Source of the DNA: Bradyrhizobium erythrophlei
GTDB taxonomy: Bacteria; Pseudomonadota; Alphaproteobacteria; Rhizobiales; Xanthobacteraceae
Direction of reading: 5' to 3'
NCBI RefSeq assembly: GCF_900142985.1
Contig: NZ_LT670849.1
Location: 3,162,001 to 3,226,000, forward strand
DNA: 64,000 bases
Every line of letters starts with the position of its first letter. The first letter of the stretch is position 1. This document shows positions 1-9,181 of the stretch, piece by piece. Under the pieces are notes generated by a model. That model was given only the letters and a program-made list of their open reading frames with translations, did not search any database and was not told the origin of the DNA. A program made the translations under genes and the position numbers.

Positions 1-121
1 CCTGCCTTTTGTTGCAAATGTGACGATCTATTAATGCAGCAATTGGTGTCTCGGGTCATTCCGGGCAGGCCTCGTCCTTGCTATCTTGTCGTGTGACGAC
101 AACGATCGCGAAAGAGGCGCC

Positions 122-526
122 ATGCAACCCGTATCGATATTTCTGAACATCCTGTGGCTGTTGCTCGGCGGCGTGTGGATGGCCGCGGGCTGGGTCCTCG
201 CCGCGATCATCATGGCGATCACCATCATCGGCCTGCCTTGGGCGCGAGCCGCGTTCAATATCGCCATCTATACGCTGTTGCCGTTCGGCCAACGGGCGGT
301 GCGCCGCGATCTTCTGACCGGCCAGTCCGATTTCGGCACCGGACTGTTCGGACTGATCGGCAACCTGATCTGGTTGGTGCTCGCCGGATGGTGGCTCGCG
401 CTCGGCCATCTCGTGACCGCGGTCATCCTTGCCGTGACGATCATCGGGATTCCGTTCGCGTGGGCGCACCTGAAGCTCGCCGGTATCGCGCTGTGGCCGA
501 TCGGTAGGGCGATCGTTCCGGCGTAG
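122..526 (+). CDS. YccF-family inner membrane protein
   Basis: This 134-aa protein is very hydrophobic and carries the YccF duplication: two copies of an ITIIGLPWA / VTIIGIPFAWA motif, each after a membrane helix (about residues 5-45 and 75-115). The role of YccF proteins is poorly known; they are small inner-membrane proteins. The start at 122 follows AAAGAGG at good spacing. A longer reading from 86 has no ribosome site and adds a charged, non-family leader. The gene converges on the SulP gene, with 6 bp between the stop codons. Confidence 0.85.
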   Translation: MQPVSIFLNILWLLLGGVWMAAGWVLAAIIMAITIIGLPWARAAFNIAIYTLLPFGQRAVRRDLLTGQSDFGTGLFGLIGNLIWLVLAGWWLALGHLVTAVILAVTIIGIPFAWAHLKLAGIALWPIGRAIVPA

Positions 527-532
527 TGCGCA

Positions 533-2239
533 TTATCCTGTTGGATCTTTTCCGGCGCGGGCGCGGATGGCTTCCTCCACGCTCTGAAACTCGCGATCGG
601 TACCGAGCACGGTATTGATGCCGAAGCGGACGAGCGCGGCCTGCGCGCGTGTGGACTCCAGCCGGGCGATGGCGAAGTCGATGCCGGCGCCGTGGCATTG
701 CCGGATGACTTCGGTCAGGACCTGGGCCGCGGTGAAATCGATCTCGACGATGCCGGTCGCTTCCAGCACCAGCAGTCTTATTTTTTGCGACGGAGACTTC
801 AGGGCTGCGAGAATGTCGCGCCGGAAGTCATAGGCGTTGAGGAAAGACAGCGGCGCCTGGAATCCCACGACGATCACGCCCGACTCCTGTTCGCCCGGCA
901 GCTTGGCGCTCACCGGCCACCAGATCGAGGTGCCGGGCACGCGCTCGAACGGCTGCACGCGGGCGCGCGTCGTGCTCCAGATGCCGTGCAACAGTGACAG
1001 CGCGATGCCAAGGCCGACGCCTTGTTCGATCGGCAGCACGATGATGCCGGCCGCGGTCGCCAGGATCAGCAGAAATTCGCCAAGCGATTGCCGCAACACG
1101 CTGGCGATCTGGCGAAAGCGGATGATCCGCAGCGCGACAAACAACAGAACGCCGGCAAGCGCGGCGTTGGGAATTCGGTGCAGCAGCGACGTGCCGAAGG
1201 CAAGCAACAGAACGACGATGGCGACAGCGGTCAGCCCGGCGATCTGGGAGCGGCCGCCGGTTTCGGAAACCACTGCCGTTCGCGGCGGACTTGCATTGAC
1301 CGGAAAAGCGCCGACCAGTCCAGCCAGGACGCTGCCGATGCCAACCCCGATGAAGTCACGGTTGACGTCCGGCGGCTCGTTGGGGTCGGTCGGAAAGGAT
1401 CGCGTGGTGGCCGCGGTCTGCACCATCACGACCACCGAGATGATGAGGCTGAGCGACAACAGGCTCGTGAGGCGGCTGACCGATACGATGGGGACGGTGA
1501 GCGCCGGCATGTCGACTGAAATTCCGCCGAGCACGCTCACCCCGCGGCTTTCGAGGCGCAGCAACACCACGGCTGCGGCAGCCAGCGCCAGCCCGATCAG
1601 GGCGCCGGGAATCCGCGCGTCGATCTGCTCGGACAGCGCAACGATCGCGAGCACGCCAAGCCCGATGACCAGCGTGAAGCCGTTGGTTTCGCCGAGATGT
1701 TCGAGAAGCGCCGCCAGACGCTGGAGCATGGGACCTTCGGGCGATGGCAGGCCGAGGATTGCAGGGAGTTGCGAAATCAGGATATGCGCCGAAATGCCGG
1801 TGAGGAAACCGATCGTGACGGGGATCGACAACAGGTCGGCGATCCACCCCAAGCGGAAGATGCCGGCAGCCGCGAGCAGCATCCCGGTCATCAGCGCGAG
1901 CGCCGCTGCAAGCGTGGCATAATCCGGTGAGCCCACGGCTGCGAGCGCTGCTAACCCGCCGGCGAAGATCGGCGTGATCGTCGAATCCGCGCCCGACGAC
2001 AGGAAGCGGTTGCCACCGAACACCGCGAAAGCAATCGAGCCCGCCATGAAAGCGAAAAAGCCGATTTGAGGCGCGAAGCCGCCGAGGCGCGCGGTCGCCA
2101 TCTGCTCCGGGATGACGATGGCGGCGAGCGTCAGCCCGGCGAACAGGTCGCGGCTGAGATAGGACAGGCGATAGCCGGACAGCGAACGAAAGACGGGCCA
2201 CGCCATGCCGCCACTGGAAGATCCGGACTGATCTGCCAT
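533..2239 (-). CDS. SulP-family anion transporter with STAS domain
   Basis: This 568-aa protein has the SulP/SLC26 architecture. The N-terminal half has about ten or more hydrophobic helices and begins with the family segment LFAGLTLAAIVIPEQMA near residue 30. A cytoplasmic STAS domain follows at about residues 440-560 (LVLEATGIVEIDFTAA). SulP proteins move sulfate, bicarbonate or dicarboxylates across the inner membrane; the substrate cannot be read from sequence. The ATG at 2239 follows GGGGGA. It stands alone, with about 230 bp of noncoding DNA between it and the tRNA. Confidence 0.9.
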   Translation of the reverse strand: MADQSGSSSGGMAWPVFRSLSGYRLSYLSRDLFAGLTLAAIVIPEQMATARLGGFAPQIGFFAFMAGSIAFAVFGGNRFLSSGADSTITPIFAGGLAALAAVGSPDYATLAAALALMTGMLLAAAGIFRLGWIADLLSIPVTIGFLTGISAHILISQLPAILGLPSPEGPMLQRLAALLEHLGETNGFTLVIGLGVLAIVALSEQIDARIPGALIGLALAAAAVVLLRLESRGVSVLGGISVDMPALTVPIVSVSRLTSLLSLSLIISVVVMVQTAATTRSFPTDPNEPPDVNRDFIGVGIGSVLAGLVGAFPVNASPPRTAVVSETGGRSQIAGLTAVAIVVLLLAFGTSLLHRIPNAALAGVLLFVALRIIRFRQIASVLRQSLGEFLLILATAAGIIVLPIEQGVGLGIALSLLHGIWSTTRARVQPFERVPGTSIWWPVSAKLPGEQESGVIVVGFQAPLSFLNAYDFRRDILAALKSPSQKIRLLVLEATGIVEIDFTAAQVLTEVIRQCHGAGIDFAIARLESTRAQAALVRFGINTVLGTDREFQSVEEAIRARAGKDPTG

Positions 2240-2471
2240 GGTACGCGTCCCCCTTTAAAGCTTTCCCCGGCGCACACCTCACCGGGACACGACAGGGCCT
2301 CTAGCCCCTGCCTGTCACCTGCGTACTTTCAGGCTACTGGACGACGTCCGCCTGACAAAATCAAGATCGGCCGCCGCTCGCCGGCAGGCGCCAACGTGCG
2401 GCAATCGCGGCCATGGCGGCGCGCCGGCGGCCATTGCCGATAGCGGGGCAATCGGCTAAATGAACCGCAAC

Positions 2472-2548
2472 GCACCCGTAGCTCAGCTGGATAGAGCGTT
2501 GCCCTCCGAAGGCAAAGGTCACACGTTCGAATCGTGTCGGGTGCGCCA
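2472..2548 (+). tRNA. tRNA-Arg (anticodon CCG)
   Basis: A 77-nt cloverleaf is visible. The acceptor arms GCACCCG and CGGGTGC pair perfectly. The D arm holds AGCTCAGCTGGATAGAGC. The anticodon stem TTGCC/GGCAA closes the loop CTCCGAA (anticodon CCG). The T arm is CACACGTTCGAATCGTGT with the TTCGAAT loop, then discriminator G and an encoded CCA. It reads CGG arginine codons. No integrase or duplicated 3' end was seen nearby. Confidence 0.97.
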
Positions 2549-3818
2549 GCACGGCTCCGCCTGGCCGGCTGGACTTCTGGCCGCGGTCGCCCTCATCCAG
2601 CATCTGCTCGCAGGCAGTCAGACCGCCTTCGCGGCAGAGGCGCCAGCGCCGATACCGGAAAAACTTCGTCTCCTCACCGACTTCTTTGAAGAAGAGGTCG
2701 CTTCGGGAAAACTGCCCGGGGCCGTCGTGCTGATTCAGCAGCACGGCCGGCCCGTCTATCTCAAGACATTCGGCGTGCGCGATATCAAGACCGGCCAACC
2801 CATAACAGTCGATACGCAGTTCGCGCTTCTTTCCATGACCAAGCCGATCACGAGCTTCGCGGCGATGATGCTGGTCGACGAGGGAAAGCTCTCGCTCGAC
2901 GATCCCGTGGCGAAATATGTTCCATCCTTCGCCGAGCGGCCGGTGGGTGTGGAGGAGGTGGATGCTTCCGGAAAGCCGACCCTTGACTTCGTCGCGGCGC
3001 GGCGGCCGCCAACGATCAGGGATCTGCTTCAACACACCTCCGGTATCGCCGGCGACTACGTCACCGGGTGGGTACGATCGGTATATCTGGAAGCCCATCT
3101 GTTCGATGGTCGCTTCGACAATGCCGAGTTTGCCGACCGCATCGCAAAATTGCCGCTCACGCAGCAACCCGGCACATTTTGGCGCTACGGCCATTCGATC
3201 GATGTGCTCGGCCGCATCATCGAGATCGTTTCGGGCGAAACACTCTATCATTTCCTGAAGCGGCAGCTCTTCGATCCGCTCGGCATGTCGCACACGAAAT
3301 TTGTGCTGGATACGCCGGAGGAGCGGGCTTTGATGGCGGAGCCCTTGCCGGACGACACGCTTCTCGTTGAATTGGAAAAGGCACGTCGTTTGCATCCGGA
3401 GTGGGAATCGGGCGGCTCCGGACTGGTTTCGACGCTCGTCGACTATGCGCGGTTCGCCCAGATGCTGCTCAACGGCGGCGAATTGGACGGCAAGCGATAT
3501 CTCAGTCGGGCCGCGTTCGATAACATGACGACGGACCATGTGGGACCGGGATCGGGCGTCGGTCACGATCACTTCTACTTTCCCGGCGACGGCTTCGGAT
3601 TTGGATATGGCTTTGCGGTGCGAACCGCGGCGGGAGAGATGCGGCTGGCGGGCTCGATCGGTGAGCTGAAATGGGACAGCGGCAGCGGAACCTATTTCGG
3701 CGTCAATCCCAAGCTCGATATGATCTACATCCTGATGGAACAGGTCGACAAGGAGAGGGGCCCGATCAGGGATTCTTTGAGGAAACTGATCTACGGCGCC
3801 TTTCCGTCTGATCCTTGA
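2541..3818 (+). CDS. Beta-lactamase-family serine hydrolase (class C / EstB-like), exported
   Basis: A 425-aa serine hydrolase of the beta-lactamase/transpeptidase fold. The nucleophile motif S-x-x-K is SMTK. The class-C Tyr motif is YGHS, as in esterase-type members, so esterase or peptidase activity is likelier than true beta-lactamase activity. The frame is open from 2460, but its first 27 codons are the tRNA-Arg gene. The best start is the GTG at 2541, inside the last bases of the tRNA, which gives a signal peptide ending TAFA-AEAP. No good ribosome site is visible, so the start is uncertain. Confidence 0.8.
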   Translation: MRQHGSAWPAGLLAAVALIQHLLAGSQTAFAAEAPAPIPEKLRLLTDFFEEEVASGKLPGAVVLIQQHGRPVYLKTFGVRDIKTGQPITVDTQFALLSMTKPITSFAAMMLVDEGKLSLDDPVAKYVPSFAERPVGVEEVDASGKPTLDFVAARRPPTIRDLLQHTSGIAGDYVTGWVRSVYLEAHLFDGRFDNAEFADRIAKLPLTQQPGTFWRYGHSIDVLGRIIEIVSGETLYHFLKRQLFDPLGMSHTKFVLDTPEERALMAEPLPDDTLLVELEKARRLHPEWESGGSGLVSTLVDYARFAQMLLNGGELDGKRYLSRAAFDNMTTDHVGPGSGVGHDHFYFPGDGFGFGYGFAVRTAAGEMRLAGSIGELKWDSGSGTYFGVNPKLDMIYILMEQVDKERGPIRDSLRKLIYGAFPSDP

Positions 3819-4289
3819 TTACTTCCTCAAGCCTGACGTCTCCAAAAGCTTCACCAGCCACCAGCGCCAGCGGGGCGCCTGGTAGAAAAGTCCGAGGCCG
3901 GGCGAGGGGTTTCCATCGACCGTCTCGGTGAGCTGTCCGTTGGCCATCGACTGGTCGACGGTCCCAACCTTTTTGTCGTTTCGCGTGCAACGCCAATTGA
4001 GCGCGTCGCGCACGGCGCAATTGCCAAGCTTTGAGGGCGCGTCGTTGCCGATCCAGACGATGACGCTTTGCTGGTCAGGAAATGCCTTGTAGGTCTCCGG
4101 GACCGACGTCAGCTCGTCCCTGAGAACGCAAGGGCTGTCGCCCGCGCGTTCGGAGGTGCAGAACATCCGATAGACCGTCGCCTCGCCGGTCAGGTGTTCA
4201 TAAACCGGCCACATGAAGAAGGCGGCGAGGCCCAGCAACATGCCGCCGATGATTCCCGCTACGATTTTAATCCCGGCCGCTTCGTGCAC
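3819..4289 (-). CDS. Hypothetical membrane-anchored protein
   Basis: This 156-aa protein has one N-terminal membrane helix (about residues 8-28, IVAGIIGGMLLGLAAFFMW) and a soluble, probably periplasmic domain with four cysteines (FCTSER, SPCVLR, GNCAVR, WRCTRN) that could form two disulfides. I recognise no family. It is tail-to-tail with the serine hydrolase, with adjacent stop codons. A GTG or ATG slightly upstream cannot be excluded as start. Confidence 0.65.
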   Translation of the reverse strand: MHEAAGIKIVAGIIGGMLLGLAAFFMWPVYEHLTGEATVYRMFCTSERAGDSPCVLRDELTSVPETYKAFPDQQSVIVWIGNDAPSKLGNCAVRDALNWRCTRNDKKVGTVDQSMANGQLTETVDGNPSPGLGLFYQAPRWRWWLVKLLETSGLRK

Positions 4290-4368
4290 GGCGACTTGCC
4301 CCGCCTGTTTGCCGGCAACCTAGATGGGCTTGGTGGCTTTGTCGATCCGCGGGAAAACGCCGACCCGA

Positions 4369-5370
4369 TCAGGTTCCGCCGAGGTCGTGGGCCTCGGCGA
4401 AGAACAGGTCTTTCCATGACGCCGGCAGGCGCCTCAGGCGGCCGACCTTGTGCATGAATTCGGCGTGCTTCATCAGGTTCGCCGGCGTCGTGGTGTAATC
4501 GATGTCGGGGTCGGTGATCATGGTCACGAGATCGTCGGCGGAGTTCTTCTTGTCGTTGACGAGCTTCAGATAGATTTCGGCGGCAGCCTTCGGGTCGCTC
4601 TTGATGAAGGCATTGGCCTCTTCATGCGCCGCGCGCACCGCCTGGCAGATTTTCGGATTGGCGTCGTGGAAGGCCCTGGTCGTCACCTGGAGGCCGTTGG
4701 TGTGTTTGCCGTCGGTCTCGTAGCTGCTCAGCACCTTGTGGATTCCGGCGACGCGCAGCTCGTAATAATTGAACGGCGCCACGCTGAAATGACTATTCAC
4801 GGTCTGGCCGGAGACGACGGCCTGCATCGCGTCCGGATGGCCCATGGAAACCGTGAACTCGTCGAGCCGGTCGTATTTTTCGAAACCCCATAATTTCGCG
4901 GCAGCCATTTGCAGCGCCATGGCCTGGCCGGAAATTTTCACGGTCGGCACCGCGATGCGGTCGGCGGATGTGAAATCGGCAATGGTCTTCACCGCCGGAT
5001 TGCGCGTCGTCAGCACATACGGCATCGATTGCACGGCGCACACCGCACGCACTTCCGATGGCGTACCTGATGTCTTGTCCCACAAGGTGGCAAGCGACGG
5101 CGAGGCGACATTGACGAATTGAATATTGCCGCTCAACAGCCCGTCGTTCAGCGCGCCGGGGCCGCCCATGGTCTGCCAGACGACGGCAAGACCGCTGACG
5201 CCAAGACGCGCCGCATGCGCCTCGATCAGCCTGCGATCTTCCATCACCATCTGCGGCAAAAACGGCAGGCCATATTGCTTGCCGAGCTTGATGCCGGAGA
5301 CTTCTGCGCGAGCCGACCGCACCAGTGCGGGGAGCGCAATGAGACCGGAGACGAATGCGCGTCGGTTCAC
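4369..5370 (-). CDS. ABC transporter substrate-binding protein (NMT1/SsuA-like), copy 1
   Basis: A 333-aa periplasmic binding protein with a twin-arginine-like signal peptide (MNRRAFVSG..., cleavage after ARSA-RA). The mature part begins with YGLPFLPQMVMEDRRLIE, a signature shared with the solute-binding proteins at 8174-9181 and 14554-15585. Similarity among the three runs to the C-terminal PASWKDLFFAEAH. The family binds sulfonates, pyrimidines, aromatic acids and similar small molecules. It is last in the leftward operon and has no permease beside it, so it presumably works with the importer at 12.8-14.5 kb. Confidence 0.88.
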   Translation of the reverse strand: MNRRAFVSGLIALPALVRSARAEVSGIKLGKQYGLPFLPQMVMEDRRLIEAHAARLGVSGLAVVWQTMGGPGALNDGLLSGNIQFVNVASPSLATLWDKTSGTPSEVRAVCAVQSMPYVLTTRNPAVKTIADFTSADRIAVPTVKISGQAMALQMAAAKLWGFEKYDRLDEFTVSMGHPDAMQAVVSGQTVNSHFSVAPFNYYELRVAGIHKVLSSYETDGKHTNGLQVTTRAFHDANPKICQAVRAAHEEANAFIKSDPKAAAEIYLKLVNDKKNSADDLVTMITDPDIDYTTTPANLMKHAEFMHKVGRLRRLPASWKDLFFAEAHDLGGT

Positions 5371-5401
5371 TTCGCTCTCCGAGGGTGGTCCGGCGATGAG
5401 C

Positions 5402-6292
5402 CTATACGAAACCGAACAGGCGTGCCGGATTATCAGCGAGAATGCGCTGCCGCATCGCAGGCTCCGGCGCCCATTCGGCCAAGAGATTATAGAGCTGGAT
5501 CGTTCCGACGCGGTCGTGAAACGACAGGTGCGGAAAATCGCTGCCCCAGATCAACTGATCCGGCACCCGCTCGATCAGCGCCTGCGCCATCGGCTTCACG
5601 TCGGCAAAATCCGGCGCCGTGGAGAAGCGATAGATTCCGGTCAGCTTGACCCAGCAGCGCTTCGATCCGTCATCGACCAGATCGAGAAACGACTCGAAGC
5701 CAGACTGTTTCGGACCGTCCTTGGCGGGGAACAGTCCCATATGCGCGACCGAAAATTCGACCGGCAGGTCGTACAGCGTCGGCATCAACTCGCTGACCAG
5801 CCAGCCCGGCGTCAGGAAATCGAGATGCCAGGTGAGCTCGGCACAGATCCTGGCGAGCCGGAAAATACGCTGCCGCATCGACGCGGCAAGCCCGGCCTCG
5901 GGCTTGCGGATCGGCGAGATGTTGACGCGAATGCCGCGCACGCCAAGCGCGTCGAGTTCCGACAGTTCGTTGTCGCTGGTTTTTGTTTCGTCGAAATCAA
6001 TGATGCCGCGCCGGATCGGCGGATCGAGCTGACGCATGGCGTCCAGCATGCATGAGTTGTCGAAGCCATAGGCGCTCGGCTGAACGAACACATAGCGCAC
6101 CAGCCCCAGGCGCTGCGCCAGTTCGAGATAGCGCTCGAGCGGTTCGTGAGGCGGCTTGTAGCGGATGTCGGTGCCGTAGGCATATTTGTCGGCCGGACCG
6201 AACACATGGAAATGCGCATCGCAGGCATTGGGCGGCGCGGCAAAGGCTGGTTCATAACCGGCATCGGGATCATATTCGCTCATTGCATCCAT
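5402..6292 (-). CDS. Amidohydrolase-2 family, 2-pyrone-4,6-dicarboxylate hydrolase-like
   Basis: This 296-aa TIM-barrel hydrolase belongs to the COG3618 group. It opens with NACDAHFHVFGP, the metal/substrate HxH motif, and ends with the family segment LIWGSDFPH and DNPARLFGF. The best-known member is LigI, which opens the lactone ring of 2-pyrone-4,6-dicarboxylate in lignin-monomer breakdown; related members act on other lactones. It lies 7 bp from the next gene upstream in the operon, so co-translation is likely. A ring-opening or lactonase step fits the catabolic neighbours, but the substrate is unknown. Confidence 0.85.
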   Translation of the reverse strand: MDAMSEYDPDAGYEPAFAAPPNACDAHFHVFGPADKYAYGTDIRYKPPHEPLERYLELAQRLGLVRYVFVQPSAYGFDNSCMLDAMRQLDPPIRRGIIDFDETKTSDNELSELDALGVRGIRVNISPIRKPEAGLAASMRQRIFRLARICAELTWHLDFLTPGWLVSELMPTLYDLPVEFSVAHMGLFPAKDGPKQSGFESFLDLVDDGSKRCWVKLTGIYRFSTAPDFADVKPMAQALIERVPDQLIWGSDFPHLSFHDRVGTIQLYNLLAEWAPEPAMRQRILADNPARLFGFV

Positions 6293-6298
6293 CGCCGT

Positions 6299-7036
6299 TC
6301 ACATCGTGGTTTCGAGTTGCGCCGCAAGGCCGTTCGCCGTCATCGCTTTGGCTCCCGCCCAGGCCGTTGCCCGGATCGACGACCATACGGGAATACGAAA
6401 ATCGCGGCGCAATTGCAGGATCGCGCGCAGCGTCGGCAGTTGCGAACAGGCCACGAAAAGACTTTTGCTCGATGGTGTCACGGTCTGCCGAGACAGTTCC
6501 AGCACCTGATCCTCGGTGATGGCCCCGAGTTCGGCCGTCGTCTTGCAGAGGAAACTGTTCAGGGTCTCGACCTGAATGCCGGAGGCCTCAAGATAACGTC
6601 GCAGGCCGTCATTGACCGGCGCAAGATAGGGCGTCACGACGGCAGTCTCGGTCACATTGTCTTCGCGCAGCACGTCGACCATGGCGCCCGCAGTGCTGAC
6701 GACGACAGCGCCGGTACGCTCGCGCAGGCGTTCGACCATGCGCGCATTGCTGTCGGGGCCGCCGAGGAATCCGGCGGCGGTGCAGCCATAGATCACGAGG
6801 TCCCAAGGCTCGTTCGAAGGAGGCTTGTTTTCAAATGGCTGGTCAGTAAACGGCGCGATGGCGTCCAGCGTCGCCTCGGCATAGGCCGGCAGGTCTTCGA
6901 GCAACAATGTGCGCGGCGGACGCTTGACGCGGGCAACCGCAAGGGGCGCGAGCGCCGGGCACAGCGCGGCAATTTCCGGTTCGATGGTGGTGTTGTTCTC
7001 CGGCAGCACGATCATGACTCGGATGGGTCGCGTCAT
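6299..7036 (-). CDS. Aspartate/glutamate racemase superfamily (maleate isomerase / arylmalonate decarboxylase-like)
   Basis: A 245-aa protein with the pseudo-symmetric racemase fold. It keeps two candidate catalytic cysteines, IYGCTAAGF (about residue 88) and FVACSQLPT (about residue 197). A pair of cysteines points to an isomerase or racemase; arylmalonate decarboxylase keeps only the second. N-terminal IVLPENNTTIEPE fits substrate-carboxylate binding as in maleate cis-trans isomerase. It sits between the dehydrogenase and the amidohydrolase in the operon. The substrate is not known, but a mono- or dicarboxylate is likely. Confidence 0.82.
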   Translation of the reverse strand: MTRPIRVMIVLPENNTTIEPEIAALCPALAPLAVARVKRPPRTLLLEDLPAYAEATLDAIAPFTDQPFENKPPSNEPWDLVIYGCTAAGFLGGPDSNARMVERLRERTGAVVVSTAGAMVDVLREDNVTETAVVTPYLAPVNDGLRRYLEASGIQVETLNSFLCKTTAELGAITEDQVLELSRQTVTPSSKSLFVACSQLPTLRAILQLRRDFRIPVWSSIRATAWAGAKAMTANGLAAQLETTM

Positions 7037-7053
7037 GGTCTTAGCGTCCCGGC

Positions 7054-8163
7054 CTAGCCCAGCGGCTTGTTGGAAACCGGCAACGGCGGCAAGCCAGCTT
7101 TGGCAGCGGCTTCCTGCAACGCGGCCACTTCCCTGGCGTGGAAGGGAACGCCGGTGCGGCGATGCTGGGCTTCCAGTCGGCGCTCGCGTTCGCCCGGCAT
7201 GATCACCTCGTCAAATCCTTCCGCGGTTGGATTAAGGTGGACGCGCTTCGCCAGCGTATCCATGCGCCGCATATATTCATCGCGGCTGACGAACAGATCA
7301 GGCTTCATCGCCATAATGAAGTGGCCGACGTTCTGCGGAGCTTCGTAATCCTCGAAATGGTTGCGCACGTCGCCGGCGAATGCCGCGCCTGAGATGACGC
7401 CGCCCATCACGTCCATCAGCATCGCGAGCGCGGAACCCTTTGGGCCGCCGATCGGCTGCACCGTGCCGCCGTCAAGCGCGGCGTTCGGGTCGGTGGTCCG
7501 TCGGCCCTTGGCGTCGAGGGCATAGCCGAGCGGGATTTGCTGGCCGCGACGCGCCGCCCGGCGGATTTTCCCGCGTGCGGCAACGGCCGGCGACATATCC
7601 AGGTCAAACGGGGTTTCGAGCCCCGCAGGCGCCGCGACCGCAATCGGACTGGTGCCGAGCAGGCCTTCACGGCCGCCCCATGGCGGCATCGCCCGCGACG
7701 CATTGGTGAAAACGATGCCGATAAAGCCCGCGTCCATCGCCTGCAGGGCGTAGTTGCAGGCCGCGCCGAAATGCGTGCTGCGGCGCGCCGAGACGATGCC
7801 GACGCCGAACTCGCGCGCCATCTCGATCGCTTCCGCCATGCCCTTGGTCGCGACCACGAAGCCGAAGGCATTTTCGCCGTCCAGCGAGCCGGCCATCGGC
7901 GTGACGCGTTCCACCTTCAAATTCGGCCGCGGATTGATCAGGCCGCGACGCACGCGATCGAGATAGTGTGGCAGGGTTTGCAGGCCGTGGGTATCGACGC
8001 CGCGCAGATCCGCTTTCACCAGGCAGCGCGCCACTGTGCCTGCGTCTTCCTTCGGCAGATCGTGCGCGACCAGAAGACGCCTTCCAAAGGCCTCTGCCGC
8101 CTCGGCATCGACATAAAACGGGCCGGTCGTCGCGTCTGTATGTGTTGTCTGTGCAGATGTCAT
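7054..8163 (-). CDS. Malate/L-lactate/ureidoglycolate dehydrogenase family oxidoreductase
   Basis: This 369-aa protein is an NAD(P)-dependent 2-hydroxyacid dehydrogenase of the Ldh2/MDH2 type, a fold distinct from the Rossmann enzymes. Recognisable stretches are VDTHGLQTLPHYL, RSTHFGAACNYALQA, GTSPIAVAAPAG and LDGGTVQPIGGPKGSALAMLMD. It would interconvert a 2-hydroxy acid and a 2-oxo acid. It lies between a solute-binding protein and the racemase-like gene, separated by short gaps, so it is part of the operon. Confidence 0.9.
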   Translation of the reverse strand: MTSAQTTHTDATTGPFYVDAEAAEAFGRRLLVAHDLPKEDAGTVARCLVKADLRGVDTHGLQTLPHYLDRVRRGLINPRPNLKVERVTPMAGSLDGENAFGFVVATKGMAEAIEMAREFGVGIVSARRSTHFGAACNYALQAMDAGFIGIVFTNASRAMPPWGGREGLLGTSPIAVAAPAGLETPFDLDMSPAVAARGKIRRAARRGQQIPLGYALDAKGRRTTDPNAALDGGTVQPIGGPKGSALAMLMDVMGGVISGAAFAGDVRNHFEDYEAPQNVGHFIMAMKPDLFVSRDEYMRRMDTLAKRVHLNPTAEGFDEVIMPGERERRLEAQHRRTGVPFHAREVAALQEAAAKAGLPPLPVSNKPLG

Positions 8164-8173
8164 CGCCGCTCGC

Positions 8174-9181
8174 TCAGCTGCCGTTCAGTCCATGGGCTTC
8201 GGGGAAGAACAGGTCCTTCCACGAAGCCGGCTTTTTCTTGATGCGTCCGACTTCGTGCATGAAGTCAACGATCTTCATCAGGTTGATCGGCGTCGTGGTG
8301 TAGTCAACGTCGGGATCGGCGACCATCTTCTCAAGCTGATCGAGCGCGATCTTGTCCTTGGTCACATCCAGATAGATTTGCGCGGCCTCGCGCGGATGCG
8401 CCTTGATGAAGGCGTCCGCCTCCTCGAATGCGGCGACGACAGCCGCGCATAGTTTTGGATTGGCGTCGTGGAACTTCTTGGCTGTCAAGAGCACGCCGTT
8501 GGTGTGCTTGGCGCCAAGTGTGTCGTAGGACTTCAGCACCTGATGAATTCCCGGCGTCGCCAGTTCGTAGTAATAGAACGGCGCGCTGGCGAAATGCGCG
8601 TCGATCTCCGACTGGTTCGACATCAACGCGGCCGCGGCGTCGGCATGCGAGCGTGTAATCGTGATGGAATCGAGCTTGTTATATTGATCCGCGCCCCAGA
8701 CCTTTGCTGCTTCCATCTCGAGCGCGATGGCGTGCCCGGTCAGCTTGACCGCGGGCAACGCGATCTTGTCCTTGTCGGTGAAGTCGGCGATAGTTTTGAT
8801 CGCCGGATTGCGCGTCACCAGCACGTAAGGCATCGACTGCATCGCGATCAGTGCGCGGACTTCCTGCGGCGTGCCCACCGTCTTGTCCCAGACGGTCGCC
8901 AAGGTCGGGATGCCCGGTCCGATGAAATCGGCCTGGCCTGCCAGCAGCGCATCGAGGTCGGCGGCGGGGCCGGCGCGCTGCGACCATTCCACCGTGACCT
9001 CGAGGCCGGCGGCCTTGGCGTTCTTTTCCAGGAGATGCCGGTCCTCGATGACGATCATCGGCAAATAAGGCAGGCCGAATTGCCGCGATACGCGCACCTT
9101 GCTGACTTCGGCCTGCGCGGCACTGGTGATAGCCAGGGCCATCAGCGTCATCGTCACCAGAATTTTGCGCGAAACCATCAT
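8174..9181 (-). CDS. ABC transporter substrate-binding protein (NMT1/SsuA-like), copy 2
   Basis: A 335-aa periplasmic binding protein with a Sec signal peptide (LVTMTLMALAITSAAQA-EV). It is homologous along its whole length to the proteins at 4369-5370 and 14554-15585, sharing FGLPYLPMIVIEDRHLLE, GTPQEVRALIAMQSMPYVL and PASWKDLFFPEAHGL. Its start overlaps the end of the aldolase gene by 4 bp, so the two are translationally coupled. No permease is adjacent. Being paired with catabolic enzymes suggests it captures a related but different ligand from the other two. Confidence 0.9.
   Translation of the reverse strand: MMVSRKILVTMTLMALAITSAAQAEVSKVRVSRQFGLPYLPMIVIEDRHLLEKNAKAAGLEVTVEWSQRAGPAADLDALLAGQADFIGPGIPTLATVWDKTVGTPQEVRALIAMQSMPYVLVTRNPAIKTIADFTDKDKIALPAVKLTGHAIALEMEAAKVWGADQYNKLDSITITRSHADAAAALMSNQSEIDAHFASAPFYYYELATPGIHQVLKSYDTLGAKHTNGVLLTAKKFHDANPKLCAAVVAAFEEADAFIKAHPREAAQIYLDVTKDKIALDQLEKMVADPDVDYTTTPINLMKIVDFMHEVGRIKKKPASWKDLFFPEAHGLNGS

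Noticed and set aside
2460..2540. N-terminal extension of the serine hydrolase frame
   Set aside because: These codons are the tRNA-Arg gene read as protein; the tRNA cloverleaf is complete.
2472..4289. Genomic island inserted at tRNA-Arg
   Set aside because: No integrase gene and no repeated tRNA 3' end were found in the window.
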